DNA from: an uncultured Acidimicrobiaceae bacterium
GTDB lineage: Bacteria > Actinomycetota > Acidimicrobiia > Spongiisociales > SHLN01
Direction of reading: 5' to 3'
Assembly (NCBI GenBank): GCA_947259275.1
Contig: CAMYMH010000027.1
Coordinates: forward strand, 1 to 64,000
DNA: 64,000 nucleotides
Made by a program: the position numbers and the translations under genes. This document shows positions 52,489 through 61,828 of the stretch, in pieces. Numbering within the stretch: the first letter of the stretch is position 1; every line of letters starts with the position of its first letter. The notes under the pieces were generated by a model, which was not told the DNA's origin, did not search any database, and was given only the letters and a program-made list of their open reading frames with translations.

Positions 52489-53391
52489 CTGGTCGAGCAG
52501 GTAGCCGATCTCTTCCGACCGATCGAAGCCGGTGTCATCATCGACGCCACCTTCGGCGGGGGCGGGCACACCCGGCGACTCCTGGAGGTGCTCGGCCCGG
52601 ACGTCCGGTTCCTAGCTCTCGACCGGGACCCGGCGGCGGAGGACCGCGCCGCCACGCTCGGCCCCAGGGTTCGCTTCGTGGCCTCCGATTTCCGACACCT
52701 CACCGAAGTCACTGAGGAGGCGGATATCGATGCGATCACGGGCGTCTTCTTTGATCTTGGACTTTCCTCTCTACAGCTGGACGACGGCGCGCGAGGTTTT
52801 GGCTTTCGCCGAAGCGGCCCTCTTGATATGCGGATGGGTGCTGGTGAACTCACCGCCGGTGAAATCGTCAACCAGTGGAGCGAAGCGGACCTCCGCCGGG
52901 TCATCGCCCGCTATGGAGAGGAACGCTTCGCCGGCCGGGTCGCCCGCGCCATTGTCGGGGCCCGTCCGATTGAGGACACCGTATCGCTGGCTGAGATCGT
53001 CAAACTGGCGATACCGGCCGCGACCCGTCGCACCGGTGGTCACCCGGCCCGGCGGACCTTTCAGGCCCTCCGCATCGTCGTCAACGACGAGCTGGCCGCG
53101 CTGGAAGCGGGCCTCGACGCCGCCCTCGAGCTCCTCGAGCCCGGAGGTCGCGTCGTGGTGATCTCTTATCACTCCCTCGAAGATCGCATAGTCAAGCGGC
53201 GGCTGGTGTCAGCCTCCTCCTCACCGGATGACACTTCCCTCCCGGTTGTGACACCAGTCGCCGCTCCCGAATACCGCTTGCTGTTCCGCAAGCCGATGAC
53301 TCCCACTGAAGAGGAGATCGCCGACAACCCACGGGCGCGCAGCGCCAAGCTCCGCGCCGCCGAACGAGCTACCCGAGGGAGTGGTGTCTGA
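52489..53391 (+). CDS. rsmH: 16S rRNA (cytosine1402-N4)-methyltransferase, start unresolved
   Basis: From codon 52489 the protein reads LVEQVADLFRPIEAG and then ATFGGGGHTRRLLEVLG, which matches RsmH. The rest is intact (FFDLGLSSLQLDDGARGFGF, HPARRTFQALRIVVNDEL, ISYHSLEDRIVKR). The expected N-terminal HxPVL is replaced: the frame is open back to a TGA at 52381 with no ATG, GTG or TTG before a GTG at 52588, which would remove the SAM-binding GGGGH. The region 52401-52487 is an 18-bp inverted repeat. The first ~10 residues are therefore lost or altered, or initiation uses a rare codon (ATT at 52402 or CTG at 52489). Confidence 0.8.
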   Translation: MVEQVADLFRPIEAGVIIDATFGGGGHTRRLLEVLGPDVRFLALDRDPAAEDRAATLGPRVRFVASDFRHLTEVTEEADIDAITGVFFDLGLSSLQLDDGARGFGFRRSGPLDMRMGAGELTAGEIVNQWSEADLRRVIARYGEERFAGRVARAIVGARPIEDTVSLAEIVKLAIPAATRRTGGHPARRTFQALRIVVNDELAALEAGLDAALELLEPGGRVVVISYHSLEDRIVKRRLVSASSSPDDTSLPVVTPVAAPEYRLLFRKPMTPTEEEIADNPRARSAKLRAAERATRGSGV

Positions 53392-53804
53392 TGGCCGCCC
53401 GCACCGCCCCGCTCGGGATCCCTCGCTCCCGCCTCCGGGTCATACCCGGCAAGTCACGCAATCCGGCGCGCATCGGAGTACGCCAGCTCGGATGGCTGGT
53501 GGTGGCCATCGCCATGTTCTTCGCCCTCATCTACTCGCGCATCTTTCTCGATCGGGCGGCCTTCCAAATCACCAACCTCGAGGGGCTGATTTCTGAACAG
53601 GAGACCCGGTTCGACGAACTGCGGCTCCAAGTCGCCCAGTTGGAGTCGCCACAGCGGATCTACGCCGAGGCGCAGCGCATGGGGATGGTGCTGCCGGAAG
53701 AAGCGCGAACGGTTTCGGCACCGATGCCGGTCCCGGCAGATGAGATTGGTGAGTTGGCGTCGGCGGGAAAGTCGCCACTCATAGCCACAGTGGGGTCGCG
53801 ATGA
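53391..53804 (+). CDS. ftsL: Cell division protein FtsL-like
   Basis: The 137-residue protein has a basic N-terminus, one transmembrane helix (WLVVAIAMFFALIYSRIFLD, about 34-53) and a leucine-zipper-like coiled coil (EGLISEQETRFDELRLQVAQLE). This is the FtsL/septum-formation-initiator layout between rsmH and ftsI. Its ATG shares one base with the rsmH stop. It likely recruits FtsI and FtsW to the septum. Confidence 0.85.
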   Translation: MAARTAPLGIPRSRLRVIPGKSRNPARIGVRQLGWLVVAIAMFFALIYSRIFLDRAAFQITNLEGLISEQETRFDELRLQVAQLESPQRIYAEAQRMGMVLPEEARTVSAPMPVPADEIGELASAGKSPLIATVGSR

Positions 53805-53860
53805 CCGGGCTGATCGCTGCACCTGGTTGCGGTGACTCGGGCCGGTCGGAGCACTAGCGC

Positions 53861-55579
53861 ATGGGGCGCAAGCGATGGCGCCCCCAGCATCTGCGACTCT
53901 TCTTCGTCGGCGCCTTCTTCATTGCGGCCTGGGGCGTCATCGCGGTCAAGCTCGTATTCGTGCAGGGTGTCCAGGCACAGACTCTGGAGGACCAGGCCCT
54001 CGATCAGCGGCTTCGAACCATCACCCTGGAAGCGGATCGCGGGACCATCTACGATCGGGACGGTCGGGAGTTGGCGCTCACTATCGAGGCAACCACCGTC
54101 TACGCCAACCCGCATGAAATCACCGAACCCGGCCTGACGGCGGCAGCTCTGTCTGGACTGCTCGGCCGCCCGGTCGGTGAAATCCAGGCGGAGTTGGAGG
54201 GCGACACGAGTTTCGTCTATGTCGCTCGCAAGCTGCTACGTCACGAGGCCGACCCGATTCGTGAGCTTGACCTCGACGGCATCCATTTCGTGGCCGAGCC
54301 GAAGCGGGTGTATCCCTCGGGCAACCTGGCCGCCCAGGTGCTCGGCTTCGTCGGCACCGATAACGGCGGGCTCGAGGGCATCGAGCACTTCTATGAGGAC
54401 GTACTGGCGGGCCGGCCGGGTCAGCTCATATTTGAGCGGTCGGGACGCGGTCGGGTCATTCCCCAGGGGGAGTACGAGGTACGGGAGGCGGTGCGGGGCC
54501 AGGACCTGGCACTCACCATCGACGGTGAGCTGCAGTTCTTCGCTCAACAAGAGGCCATGACCGCGCGCGAGGAAACGGGAGCCAAAGCGGTACACATCGT
54601 CGTCCTAGACGTGACCACCTTCGAGGTTCTGGCGATGGCAAGTGCTCCTACCTTCGATCCAAACCATATCGGCCGCGACTCGGATCTGTTCCGGAATCGG
54701 GTGGTCACCGACACCTTCGAGCCCGGTTCCACCCAAAAACTGATCACGGTGGCCGCTGCCATCGAGGAAGGCATCGTCACCCCCGAACGGATCTTCGAGG
54801 TGCCCGACAACATTCAGGTATTCGATCGCGAGTACTTTGACTTCTCGGAGCACGAGACCCAAGACATGGCGGTCGCCGACATAGTCGCGCAGTCGTCCAA
54901 CGTCGGGACCATCCTCATCTGGCAGGAGCTCGGGGACGAGCTCCTCTATCGGTATCTGCAGGGCTTCGGCCTCGGCACCTACTCCGGAATCGACTTCCCG
55001 GGCGAGGTGCCCGGGGTGCTGCAGCCGGAGGAGAAGTGGTGTGATTCCTGTGGTGCGTCCACCTCCATCGGCTACCGGGTGGCCGTCACCCCGCTGCAGA
55101 TGACATCTGTCTTCGCCACGGTCGGCAACGACGGCGTTTGGATGCAGCCGCGGGTGGTCGATGCCATCATCGAGCCAGGCGGCGAGTCGGCCAGCTTGAA
55201 TCAGCAGACCCATCAGGTCTTGTCTGCCGAGACTGCCGGGATCATGCGCCAGTTGCTCACCGGCGTGGTGGAGAGCGGGACCGGCCAGCTCGCCCAGGTT
55301 CCCGGCTATTCGGTCGGTGGCAAAACCGGCACCACCGAGAAGTTCGAGCCCGATCTCCTGTGCCCGGGAGCGACGGTGCCCGGATGCTATGGCGACGATG
55401 TGGTCGCCAGTTTCATCGGCATCGGACCAAGTGACAGCCCTCGACTCGCCATCGGGGTTTTTGTCGATTCACCGAGCGTCGACAAGAAGCGGACCGGTGG
55501 GGTGACGGCGGCGCCGGTGTTCTCACGGGTGATGCGTTTCGCCCTTCATCAGCTGGGGGTCCCGCCCGATGCCCGCTGA
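53861..55579 (+). CDS. ftsI: Septal peptidoglycan transpeptidase (class B PBP3/FtsI)
   Basis: The 572-residue protein has a membrane anchor (LFFVGAFFIAAWGVIAVKLV), the pedestal RGTIYDRDGRELA (about 60-72), and the transpeptidase motifs PGSTQK with Ser near 288, SSN near 344 and KTGTT near 487. It cross-links septal peptidoglycan. It starts 56 bases after ftsL, the largest gap in the operon after mraZ, and overlaps murE by 11 bases. Confidence 0.94.
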   Translation: MGRKRWRPQHLRLFFVGAFFIAAWGVIAVKLVFVQGVQAQTLEDQALDQRLRTITLEADRGTIYDRDGRELALTIEATTVYANPHEITEPGLTAAALSGLLGRPVGEIQAELEGDTSFVYVARKLLRHEADPIRELDLDGIHFVAEPKRVYPSGNLAAQVLGFVGTDNGGLEGIEHFYEDVLAGRPGQLIFERSGRGRVIPQGEYEVREAVRGQDLALTIDGELQFFAQQEAMTAREETGAKAVHIVVLDVTTFEVLAMASAPTFDPNHIGRDSDLFRNRVVTDTFEPGSTQKLITVAAAIEEGIVTPERIFEVPDNIQVFDREYFDFSEHETQDMAVADIVAQSSNVGTILIWQELGDELLYRYLQGFGLGTYSGIDFPGEVPGVLQPEEKWCDSCGASTSIGYRVAVTPLQMTSVFATVGNDGVWMQPRVVDAIIEPGGESASLNQQTHQVLSAETAGIMRQLLTGVVESGTGQLAQVPGYSVGGKTGTTEKFEPDLLCPGATVPGCYGDDVVASFIGIGPSDSPRLAIGVFVDSPSVDKKRTGGVTAAPVFSRVMRFALHQLGVPPDAR

Positions 55580-57002
55580 TCCGGTCACACTCGAGCAACT
55601 CGCCGAGGTCGGGGAAGGGAGGGTCATCGGCGATCCGGGGACCGCCATCGGCGACGTCACCCATGACAGCCGGGCGGCCGGTCCGGGAGACCTCTTTGTC
55701 GCGATTCGGGGTGCCAACTGGGACGGGCACGACTTCGTCGCCACCTCCGCCGCAGCCGCCGCCTGCGTCGAGACTGCTTCGGAGGCCTCGATACCTCTGT
55801 TGGTTGTCGCCGATACCCGGTCGGCACTTCCGGTTCTGGCGGCCGAGGTCCACGGTCATCCGTCCCGGCACCTCGAGGTGGTTGGCATCACCGGGACCAA
55901 TGGCAAGACGACGGTGGCCCACCTGCTGGCAGCCATCATTGAAACTGCCGGGGGATTGCCGGGTGTTATCGGCACCGTCGGCGCCCGGATCGGCGACCAA
56001 CACCTGGATTTGGAGCGAACCTCACCGGAAGCCTCCGATTTCCAGCGGCTGCTTCGCAGGATGGTCGATGCCGGAGTCGGGGTCGCCGCCGTCGAGGTTT
56101 CTTCGCATGCGCTCGTGTTCGGGCGTACGGCCGCAACTGACTTCGCGGTGACCGCCTTTACCAACCTCAGCCAGGATCATCTCGATTTGCACGGCGACAT
56201 GGAGGCCTATTTCCTGGCGAAGGCCTCCCTGTTTCTCGAGTCGACGGGCACTCCGGTCGTCAATCTCGACGATCCCTGGGGTAAGCGGCTGGCCTCCATG
56301 ATCGATCGTCCGATCGTCTCGGTCGGAGGGGGAGGCGATTTCCGCGCCGAAGCCGTCACCCCCGGCCTCGCCAGCAGCGGCTTCCGGCTCATCACGCCTG
56401 CCGGTGGCGCCGATGTCCTGCTGCCGCTGGGTGGCGGTTTCAACATCGAGAACGCGGTCGTATCCGGGGCGTGTGCCTACAGCCTCGGTTATGACCTGGA
56501 TGCGATTCGCTCCGGTCTCGAGTCGGCTGAGCCAATCCCCGGCCGCATGGAGCCCGTGCTCGCCGGACAGGAGGCCGCCATCGTCGTCGACTATGCCCAT
56601 ACACCCGAGGGCATCGACCAGGTGCTGGCATCGGTAAGGCCGCTGGTGGCGGGAAAGATCATCGTGGTGGTCGGGGCCGGCGGTGATCGCGACACGGCCA
56701 AGCGGCCCGACATGGGCCGGGCGGCCTCCCAGGCAGACGTTTTGTACATCACCTCGGACAACCCGCGGTCAGAAGATCCGTCCGCCATCATCGCGGCAGT
56801 CGCGGCCGGTGTGGACGGCCCCGCCGCGGTCGTGATCGAGCCAGATCGGCGTCGTGCGATCGAGCAGGCCGTCACTTCGGCCGATCGGAATGACGCGGTT
56901 CTCGTGCTCGGCAAGGGCCACGAGACCGGGCAGGAGATAGCGGGACGGGTGCTTCCCTTCGATGACCGCCAGGTAGCCGGCCGGGCGGTGATAAGCCAAT
57001 GA
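55569..57002 (+). CDS. murE: UDP-MurNAc-tripeptide synthetase
   Basis: The 477-residue Mur ligase has the P-loop GITGTNGKTTVAHLL (about 107-121), the carbamylated-lysine region with LDLHGDMEAYFLAKA, and the specificity motif SDNPRSEDP near 396-404. DNPR indicates meso-diaminopimelate as the added amino acid. It starts inside the end of ftsI and is followed by murF with a four-base overlap. Confidence 0.95.
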   Translation: MPADPVTLEQLAEVGEGRVIGDPGTAIGDVTHDSRAAGPGDLFVAIRGANWDGHDFVATSAAAAACVETASEASIPLLVVADTRSALPVLAAEVHGHPSRHLEVVGITGTNGKTTVAHLLAAIIETAGGLPGVIGTVGARIGDQHLDLERTSPEASDFQRLLRRMVDAGVGVAAVEVSSHALVFGRTAATDFAVTAFTNLSQDHLDLHGDMEAYFLAKASLFLESTGTPVVNLDDPWGKRLASMIDRPIVSVGGGGDFRAEAVTPGLASSGFRLITPAGGADVLLPLGGGFNIENAVVSGACAYSLGYDLDAIRSGLESAEPIPGRMEPVLAGQEAAIVVDYAHTPEGIDQVLASVRPLVAGKIIVVVGAGGDRDTAKRPDMGRAASQADVLYITSDNPRSEDPSAIIAAVAAGVDGPAAVVIEPDRRRAIEQAVTSADRNDAVLVLGKGHETGQEIAGRVLPFDDRQVAGRAVISQ

Positions 57003-58312
57003 AGTGGTCGATGGAGGAGATCGCCAAAATCACCGGCGGCCTCGAGGTCGGCGCGGCCGAAATCGTCCACGTTACGACCGACACGCGGGAACTCGTTCCG
57101 GGCGATCTGTTCGTTGCCCTCCGCGGCGAGCACTTCGATGGCCACGACTTCGCGGCCGCCGCCATCGCTGCCGGAGCGGCCGCGGTCTTGGTGGATGCGC
57201 CGACTGAGGTCGAGCCGCGAATCGAGGTCGCCGATACGTTGCTGGCGCTTCGTCAGCTGGCCGCCGACCGGCGCCGTTCACTCGAGCCGGTTGATGCCAT
57301 CGGGATCACCGGCAGCACCGGCAAGACCTCGTGCAAGGACCTGCTGGCGAGCGGCCTGGGGGTCGGCACCTGGGCATCACCCCGATCGTTCAATAATGAA
57401 GTGGGCGTGCCGCTCACCGTCCTGTCGGCTCCCGACAGCACAGAGGTCCTGGTCCTCGAAGTCGGCAGTCGCGGTCTGGGCCACATTCACGACCTGATCG
57501 ACGTCATCCGTCCCGACATTGCAGTCATCACCAGCGTCGGGGCCAGCCATCTGGCCACCCTCGGTGACGTCGCCACCGTGCGTCTCGCCAAGTGGGAGTT
57601 GGTCGAGGGACTCGACTCGGGGGGTATCGCGGTCCTGCCGGCCGGCGAAACGACGCTGGCGGAATGGGCTAAACGAGACGGCGTATCGGTCACCAGCTTT
57701 GGCGAGCAAGGAGACGTACGGGTCGAGCAACTCACGCTCGATGAGCTGGCGCGACCGTCTTTCACACTCGAGGCCGGTGGCGAACGCGTCGAGCTCAGGT
57801 TGTCGATGGCGGGCGCCCACCAGGCGCAGAACGCGGCCGCGGCCGCCGCCGCCGCTCTGGCGCTCGGGCGGGCGCTTCCCGACGTAGCCGCCGGCTTGGC
57901 CGTGGCCAAGGCCTCGGCGTGGCGGATGGAGATCACTCCCGGGCGCTATACGGTGATCAACGACGCCTACAACGCCAACCCGGTATCCATGGCCGCCGCC
58001 CTGGCGGCCGTGGCGGCCATCCCGGGACGGCATTTGGCGGTGCTCGGCTTGATGGCCGAGCTGGGCGATGCCGCCCCGGCTGCCCACCGCCAGGTCGGAC
58101 GGCTGGTGAGGGAACTCGGCTTTGCGCAGCTGATCGTGGTCGGCGAAGACCCTGGAATCGCCGAGGGTGCCGGCAACATCGCCCACCCGGTGCCCGACGC
58201 CGCCGCCGCTCGCGAGTTGGTCTCCAGAATGCTCGCCGACGACGACATCATTCTGATCAAGGCTTCGCGTTCAGTCGGCCTCGAAACGCTCGCCGGGGAG
58301 CTGGCACCATGA
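56999..58312 (+). CDS. murF: UDP-MurNAc-tripeptide--D-alanyl-D-alanine ligase
   Basis: The 437-residue Mur ligase adds D-Ala-D-Ala. It has GITGSTGKTSCKDLLASGL (about 101-119), RSFNNEVGVPLTVL, VLEVGSRGLGHIHDLI and NDAYNANPVSMAAAL, all MurF features. ATGA overlaps join it to murE and mraY. Confidence 0.95.
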   Translation: MKWSMEEIAKITGGLEVGAAEIVHVTTDTRELVPGDLFVALRGEHFDGHDFAAAAIAAGAAAVLVDAPTEVEPRIEVADTLLALRQLAADRRRSLEPVDAIGITGSTGKTSCKDLLASGLGVGTWASPRSFNNEVGVPLTVLSAPDSTEVLVLEVGSRGLGHIHDLIDVIRPDIAVITSVGASHLATLGDVATVRLAKWELVEGLDSGGIAVLPAGETTLAEWAKRDGVSVTSFGEQGDVRVEQLTLDELARPSFTLEAGGERVELRLSMAGAHQAQNAAAAAAAALALGRALPDVAAGLAVAKASAWRMEITPGRYTVINDAYNANPVSMAAALAAVAAIPGRHLAVLGLMAELGDAAPAAHRQVGRLVRELGFAQLIVVGEDPGIAEGAGNIAHPVPDAAAARELVSRMLADDDIILIKASRSVGLETLAGELAP

Positions 58313-59361
58313 TCGCGCTCCTGATTGCGGTCACCTCGTCATTCGGTCTTGCATTCGTGACCACGCCCGTGGTTATCAAGGCCCTGCGCAGGCACAACGT
58401 TGGCCAGTTCATCCAGGAGGACGTCGCCGAGCATTCCCACAAGCGAGGTACGCCGACCATGGGCGGCGCCGTGATCATCGTGGCAACCCTCCTCGGCTAT
58501 CTGATCGCCCACCTGCGCATCTGGTCACCCGAGGCCGGCTTCGGGCTGGACCCGCGGCCGTTCAGCCCCGAGGCCGGCCTGGCCGTTCTGGCCCTGGTCG
58601 GAATGGGGATCATCGGCTTCATCGACGACTATCAGAAGTACGCCCGCAAGCAGAACCTCGGGCTCAGCAAGCGATGGAAGCTCGGCGGTCAGCTGCTGGT
58701 TGCCGGGGTCTTCGCCTGGGGAGCGGTGGCCGCCGAGGTGTCAACCGAGATCTCGTTCACCCGTGAGCTTGGTTTCGATCTCGGATGGGCCTACCCACTC
58801 TGGGTGCTGTTTCTGCTGACGGCAGTGGCTAATGCCGTCAATCTCACCGATGGTCTCGATGGATTGGCCGCCGGGTCCAGTGCTCTCGTGTTCGGGGCCT
58901 TCGTCATCGTTGGCTTCTGGCAGTTCCGTAATCCATCGGTTTACGCCGTCGACGGGGCACTCGACATCGGAATTCTGGCCTCCGCTCTCCTCGGCGCGGT
59001 CATGGCCTTTCTCTGGTACAACGCGGCGCCGGCCGAGTTGTTCATGGGCGACGTCGGCTCGCAGGCGCTCGGCGGGGCGATGGCGGCGCTCGCCTTGCTG
59101 ACCAACACCCATCTGCTGCTGGCGGTTCTGGGAGGCCTGTACGTCCTGGAGGCGATGTCGGTGATCCTGCAGGTTGCCTCCTTCCGGCTATTCGGGAAGC
59201 GGATTTTTCGTATGGCCCCCATTCACCATCACTTCGAGTTGGGAGGCTGGCCGGAAACCACCGTCATCATTCGCTTCTGGATCATCGCCGGGATCTCGGT
59301 GGCGCTCGGACTCGGCATCTTCTACGGCGACTTCATCTCGATGGAGGGCGGCCTGTCATGA
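58309..59361 (+). CDS. mraY: Phospho-N-acetylmuramoyl-pentapeptide transferase
   Basis: The 350-residue polytopic enzyme makes lipid I from undecaprenyl phosphate. It has GTPTMGGAVII near 44-54, the catalytic IGFIDDYQKYARK near 101-113, NLTDGLDGLAAGSS near 178-191, and MAPIHHHFELGGWPE near 302-316. About ten helices are evident. The chosen ATG overlaps the murF stop; the longer frame upstream is inside murF. Confidence 0.95.
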   Translation: MIALLIAVTSSFGLAFVTTPVVIKALRRHNVGQFIQEDVAEHSHKRGTPTMGGAVIIVATLLGYLIAHLRIWSPEAGFGLDPRPFSPEAGLAVLALVGMGIIGFIDDYQKYARKQNLGLSKRWKLGGQLLVAGVFAWGAVAAEVSTEISFTRELGFDLGWAYPLWVLFLLTAVANAVNLTDGLDGLAAGSSALVFGAFVIVGFWQFRNPSVYAVDGALDIGILASALLGAVMAFLWYNAAPAELFMGDVGSQALGGAMAALALLTNTHLLLAVLGGLYVLEAMSVILQVASFRLFGKRIFRMAPIHHHFELGGWPETTVIIRFWIIAGISVALGLGIFYGDFISMEGGLS

Positions 59362-60662
59362 GGACGCTGGTCATCGGGGCCGGTGTTAGCGGGCGGGCCG
59401 CCGCCCATCTCGCCAGGGCCATCGGCGACGAAGTGACGGTGTTCGACCGCGCCCCGGCGGCGGTTGCCGACCTGGCCGGTCTTTACCCGACGGCCTCCGG
59501 TGACTGGTCGGCCGAGCTGCTGGAGAGGGCCGATCGGCTGGTGGTCAGTCCGGGAGTTCCCGAACGGGCCCCCGAGATCAGAGATGCGCTGGCGGTGGGC
59601 ATCGGCGTCATATCCGAAGTGGAGCTGGCTGCTTCCGTGGTTGAGGCACCGGTGGTGGCCGTCACCGGTACCAACGGCAAGACGACGGTCACGGCGCTCA
59701 TCGCAGACATGTTCACCACCTCCGGACTCAAGGCGGTTGCCACCGGCAACATCGGAACCGCCTTCGCCGACGTGGCCACCGGGTCGTGGGATGTGGTGGT
59801 TGTAGAGGTATCCAGTTTCCAACTTCGATTCGTGAAGGACTTTCATCCTCGCGTCGCCGTGCTGCTCAACATTGCCGAAGACCATCTCGACTGGCATGGG
59901 ACACTGGAGGCGTATGCAGCCGCCAAGGCAAACATCTTCCGCAACCAGGATTCCGGCGATCTACTCATCTATGACGTTGACGACCCCGGTGCGGCCGCGG
60001 CGGTGGCGACAGCCCCGTCCCGGCTCATGGCGGTATCTGGAACCCGCCTTCCCGTCGGTGGCGCCGGTCCGAGCCAAGGGCGGCTCGAGCTGCCGGCCGG
60101 CTCGGTACCGCTCGGCCAGATACGTGATGCGTCGTTCATCGTGGATCTGGCGGCGGCCGCCGCATCCGCCCTCGAGTTGGGGGTCGATCTCAAATCGGTT
60201 GCTGCGATCGTGTCCGGGTTCCAGCCCGGCCCGCATCGGAGGACGCTGGTGGGAGAATGGGGGGGCGTGAGCTGGGTCGACGATTCCAAGGCGACCAACC
60301 CTCATGCTGCCCGCGCGGCGACGGCGGCCTATCCGTCGGTGGTCCTCATCGCCGGCGGACGCAACAAAGGACTCGACCTGGCGCCGATGGTCCGGGCAGA
60401 TACCGTCAAGCATGTCGTGGCCATCGGTGAGGCCCGGGACGAGCTGGTGGCGGCCGCGGCCGATCCCAACCGGGTGACCCCGGCCGACTCGCTGGCCGAT
60501 GCCATCGCGACCGCTGCCAGAGTGGCCGGCGATGGGGACACTGTGCTGCTGGCCCCCGGGTGTGCCAGCTTTGACATGTTTTCGTCCTATGCCGCCCGGG
60601 GCGACGCTTTTGCCCAAGCCGTCAGGAGCCTTCACGAATCCCGCCCGGAGCGGCAGCAATGA
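59358..60662 (+). CDS. murD: UDP-MurNAc-L-alanine--D-glutamate ligase
   Basis: The 434-residue Mur ligase has a Rossmann-like start (VIGAGVSGRAAAHLARA), the P-loop VTGTNGKTTVTALI near 102-115, and the core EVSSFQLRFVKDF, NIAEDHLDWHG and DDSKATNPHAA. It adds D-Glu. Four-base overlaps connect it to mraY and ftsW. Confidence 0.94.
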   Translation: MRTLVIGAGVSGRAAAHLARAIGDEVTVFDRAPAAVADLAGLYPTASGDWSAELLERADRLVVSPGVPERAPEIRDALAVGIGVISEVELAASVVEAPVVAVTGTNGKTTVTALIADMFTTSGLKAVATGNIGTAFADVATGSWDVVVVEVSSFQLRFVKDFHPRVAVLLNIAEDHLDWHGTLEAYAAAKANIFRNQDSGDLLIYDVDDPGAAAAVATAPSRLMAVSGTRLPVGGAGPSQGRLELPAGSVPLGQIRDASFIVDLAAAAASALELGVDLKSVAAIVSGFQPGPHRRTLVGEWGGVSWVDDSKATNPHAARAATAAYPSVVLIAGGRNKGLDLAPMVRADTVKHVVAIGEARDELVAAAADPNRVTPADSLADAIATAARVAGDGDTVLLAPGCASFDMFSSYAARGDAFAQAVRSLHESRPERQQ

Positions 60663-61828
60663 CGGCAAAGGTCACATCGATTGTCGGCACCCGCAGCCGG
60701 GCCAGACGACGCGACACCGAGGTTGTGACCACCAGGCGCATCGTAACGCTGCTGGTGGTCCCGATGGTGGTGTTGCTGGTCGTCGGCCTGGGAGCAATCC
60801 TGTCGGCCAGCTCGGTGCGGGCCCTGGCAGAGGATCATGACTCGCTCTACTACTTCGGTCGCCAGCTGGTCTGGGCCATGGTCGGCTCGGTCGCCCTGGT
60901 CATCGCCGCGCGGGTTCCCTATGACCTGTACCGGCGGACGGCCCCGGGCATCCTGGGAATCTCAGCGCTGTCCCTGGTGGCGGTGCTGCTGTACGGCGTC
61001 GAGCGGGGCGGGAGTCGTTCCTGGCTCGAGGTCGGCCCCATCACCATTCAGCCCTCCGAGTTCGCCAAATTCGCGGTGGTGGTGTTCCTCTCCATGGTGA
61101 TGGCTCGCAAACGCGAGCTGTTGATGGATTTCGCCCACTTCTTCTGGCCGGTCGCTGCCAGCCTCGGGCTGATCGGGGGCCTAACCATCCTCCAGCCGGA
61201 TCTCGGCACCACCATCATCATCGGTGCAGGCGCCCTGGCCGTTCTCGTCGCCTCTGAGGCCCCCTTCCGTTTCGTGGCCGGCTCGGCCGCCGGCGGCGGG
61301 CTGGCCGCCCTCCTGCTGGCGATGGCCGCCGATTATCGCTGGGACAGAGTCACCGGCTTTCTCGATCCCTTCAGTGACCCGCTTGGAACCGGGTTCCAGG
61401 GAGTGCAATCGCTGTTCGCCCTCGGCACCGGCGGGTTCTTCGGAGTCGGCCTCGGTGCCAGCCGGGCTCGGTGGGAGTTCCTTCCCAACGCCCACACCGA
61501 CTTCATATACGCCATCATCGGCGAAGAGACCGGGCTCATCGGAGCTGGAGCCGTCCTCCTGCTGCTGGCGGTATTCACCATGGCAGGAGTGGCGGTTGCG
61601 ATTCGGGCTCGAGATGACTTTGGACGCATGCTCGCCACCGGCATCGTTGCCTGGCTCGCCATCCAATCGATCGTGAACCTCGGTGGCGTCACCGCCATCC
61701 TGCCAATCACCGGGCTACCGCTTCCCTTTGTCTCGTTTGGTGGGAGTGCACTCGTCGTCGAGATGGCCGCGGTCGGGGTGCTGATCAACATCGCCCGGCG
61801 CAGGCAGCCTCGCCGATCCCGGCTATGA
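60659..61828 (+). CDS. ftsW: Septal peptidoglycan glycosyltransferase FtsW
   Basis: The 389-residue SEDS protein has ten hydrophobic helices. Key stretches are SRSWLEVGPITIQPSEFAK near 120-138, LQPDLGTTIIIG near 179-190, NAHTDFIYAIIGEETGLIG near 277-295, and the C-terminal ITGLPLPFVSFGGSALV. It partners the FtsI encoded upstream. It overlaps murD and murG by four bases each. Confidence 0.94.
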   Translation: MTAKVTSIVGTRSRARRRDTEVVTTRRIVTLLVVPMVVLLVVGLGAILSASSVRALAEDHDSLYYFGRQLVWAMVGSVALVIAARVPYDLYRRTAPGILGISALSLVAVLLYGVERGGSRSWLEVGPITIQPSEFAKFAVVVFLSMVMARKRELLMDFAHFFWPVAASLGLIGGLTILQPDLGTTIIIGAGALAVLVASEAPFRFVAGSAAGGGLAALLLAMAADYRWDRVTGFLDPFSDPLGTGFQGVQSLFALGTGGFFGVGLGASRARWEFLPNAHTDFIYAIIGEETGLIGAGAVLLLLAVFTMAGVAVAIRARDDFGRMLATGIVAWLAIQSIVNLGGVTAILPITGLPLPFVSFGGSALVVEMAAVGVLINIARRRQPRRSRL

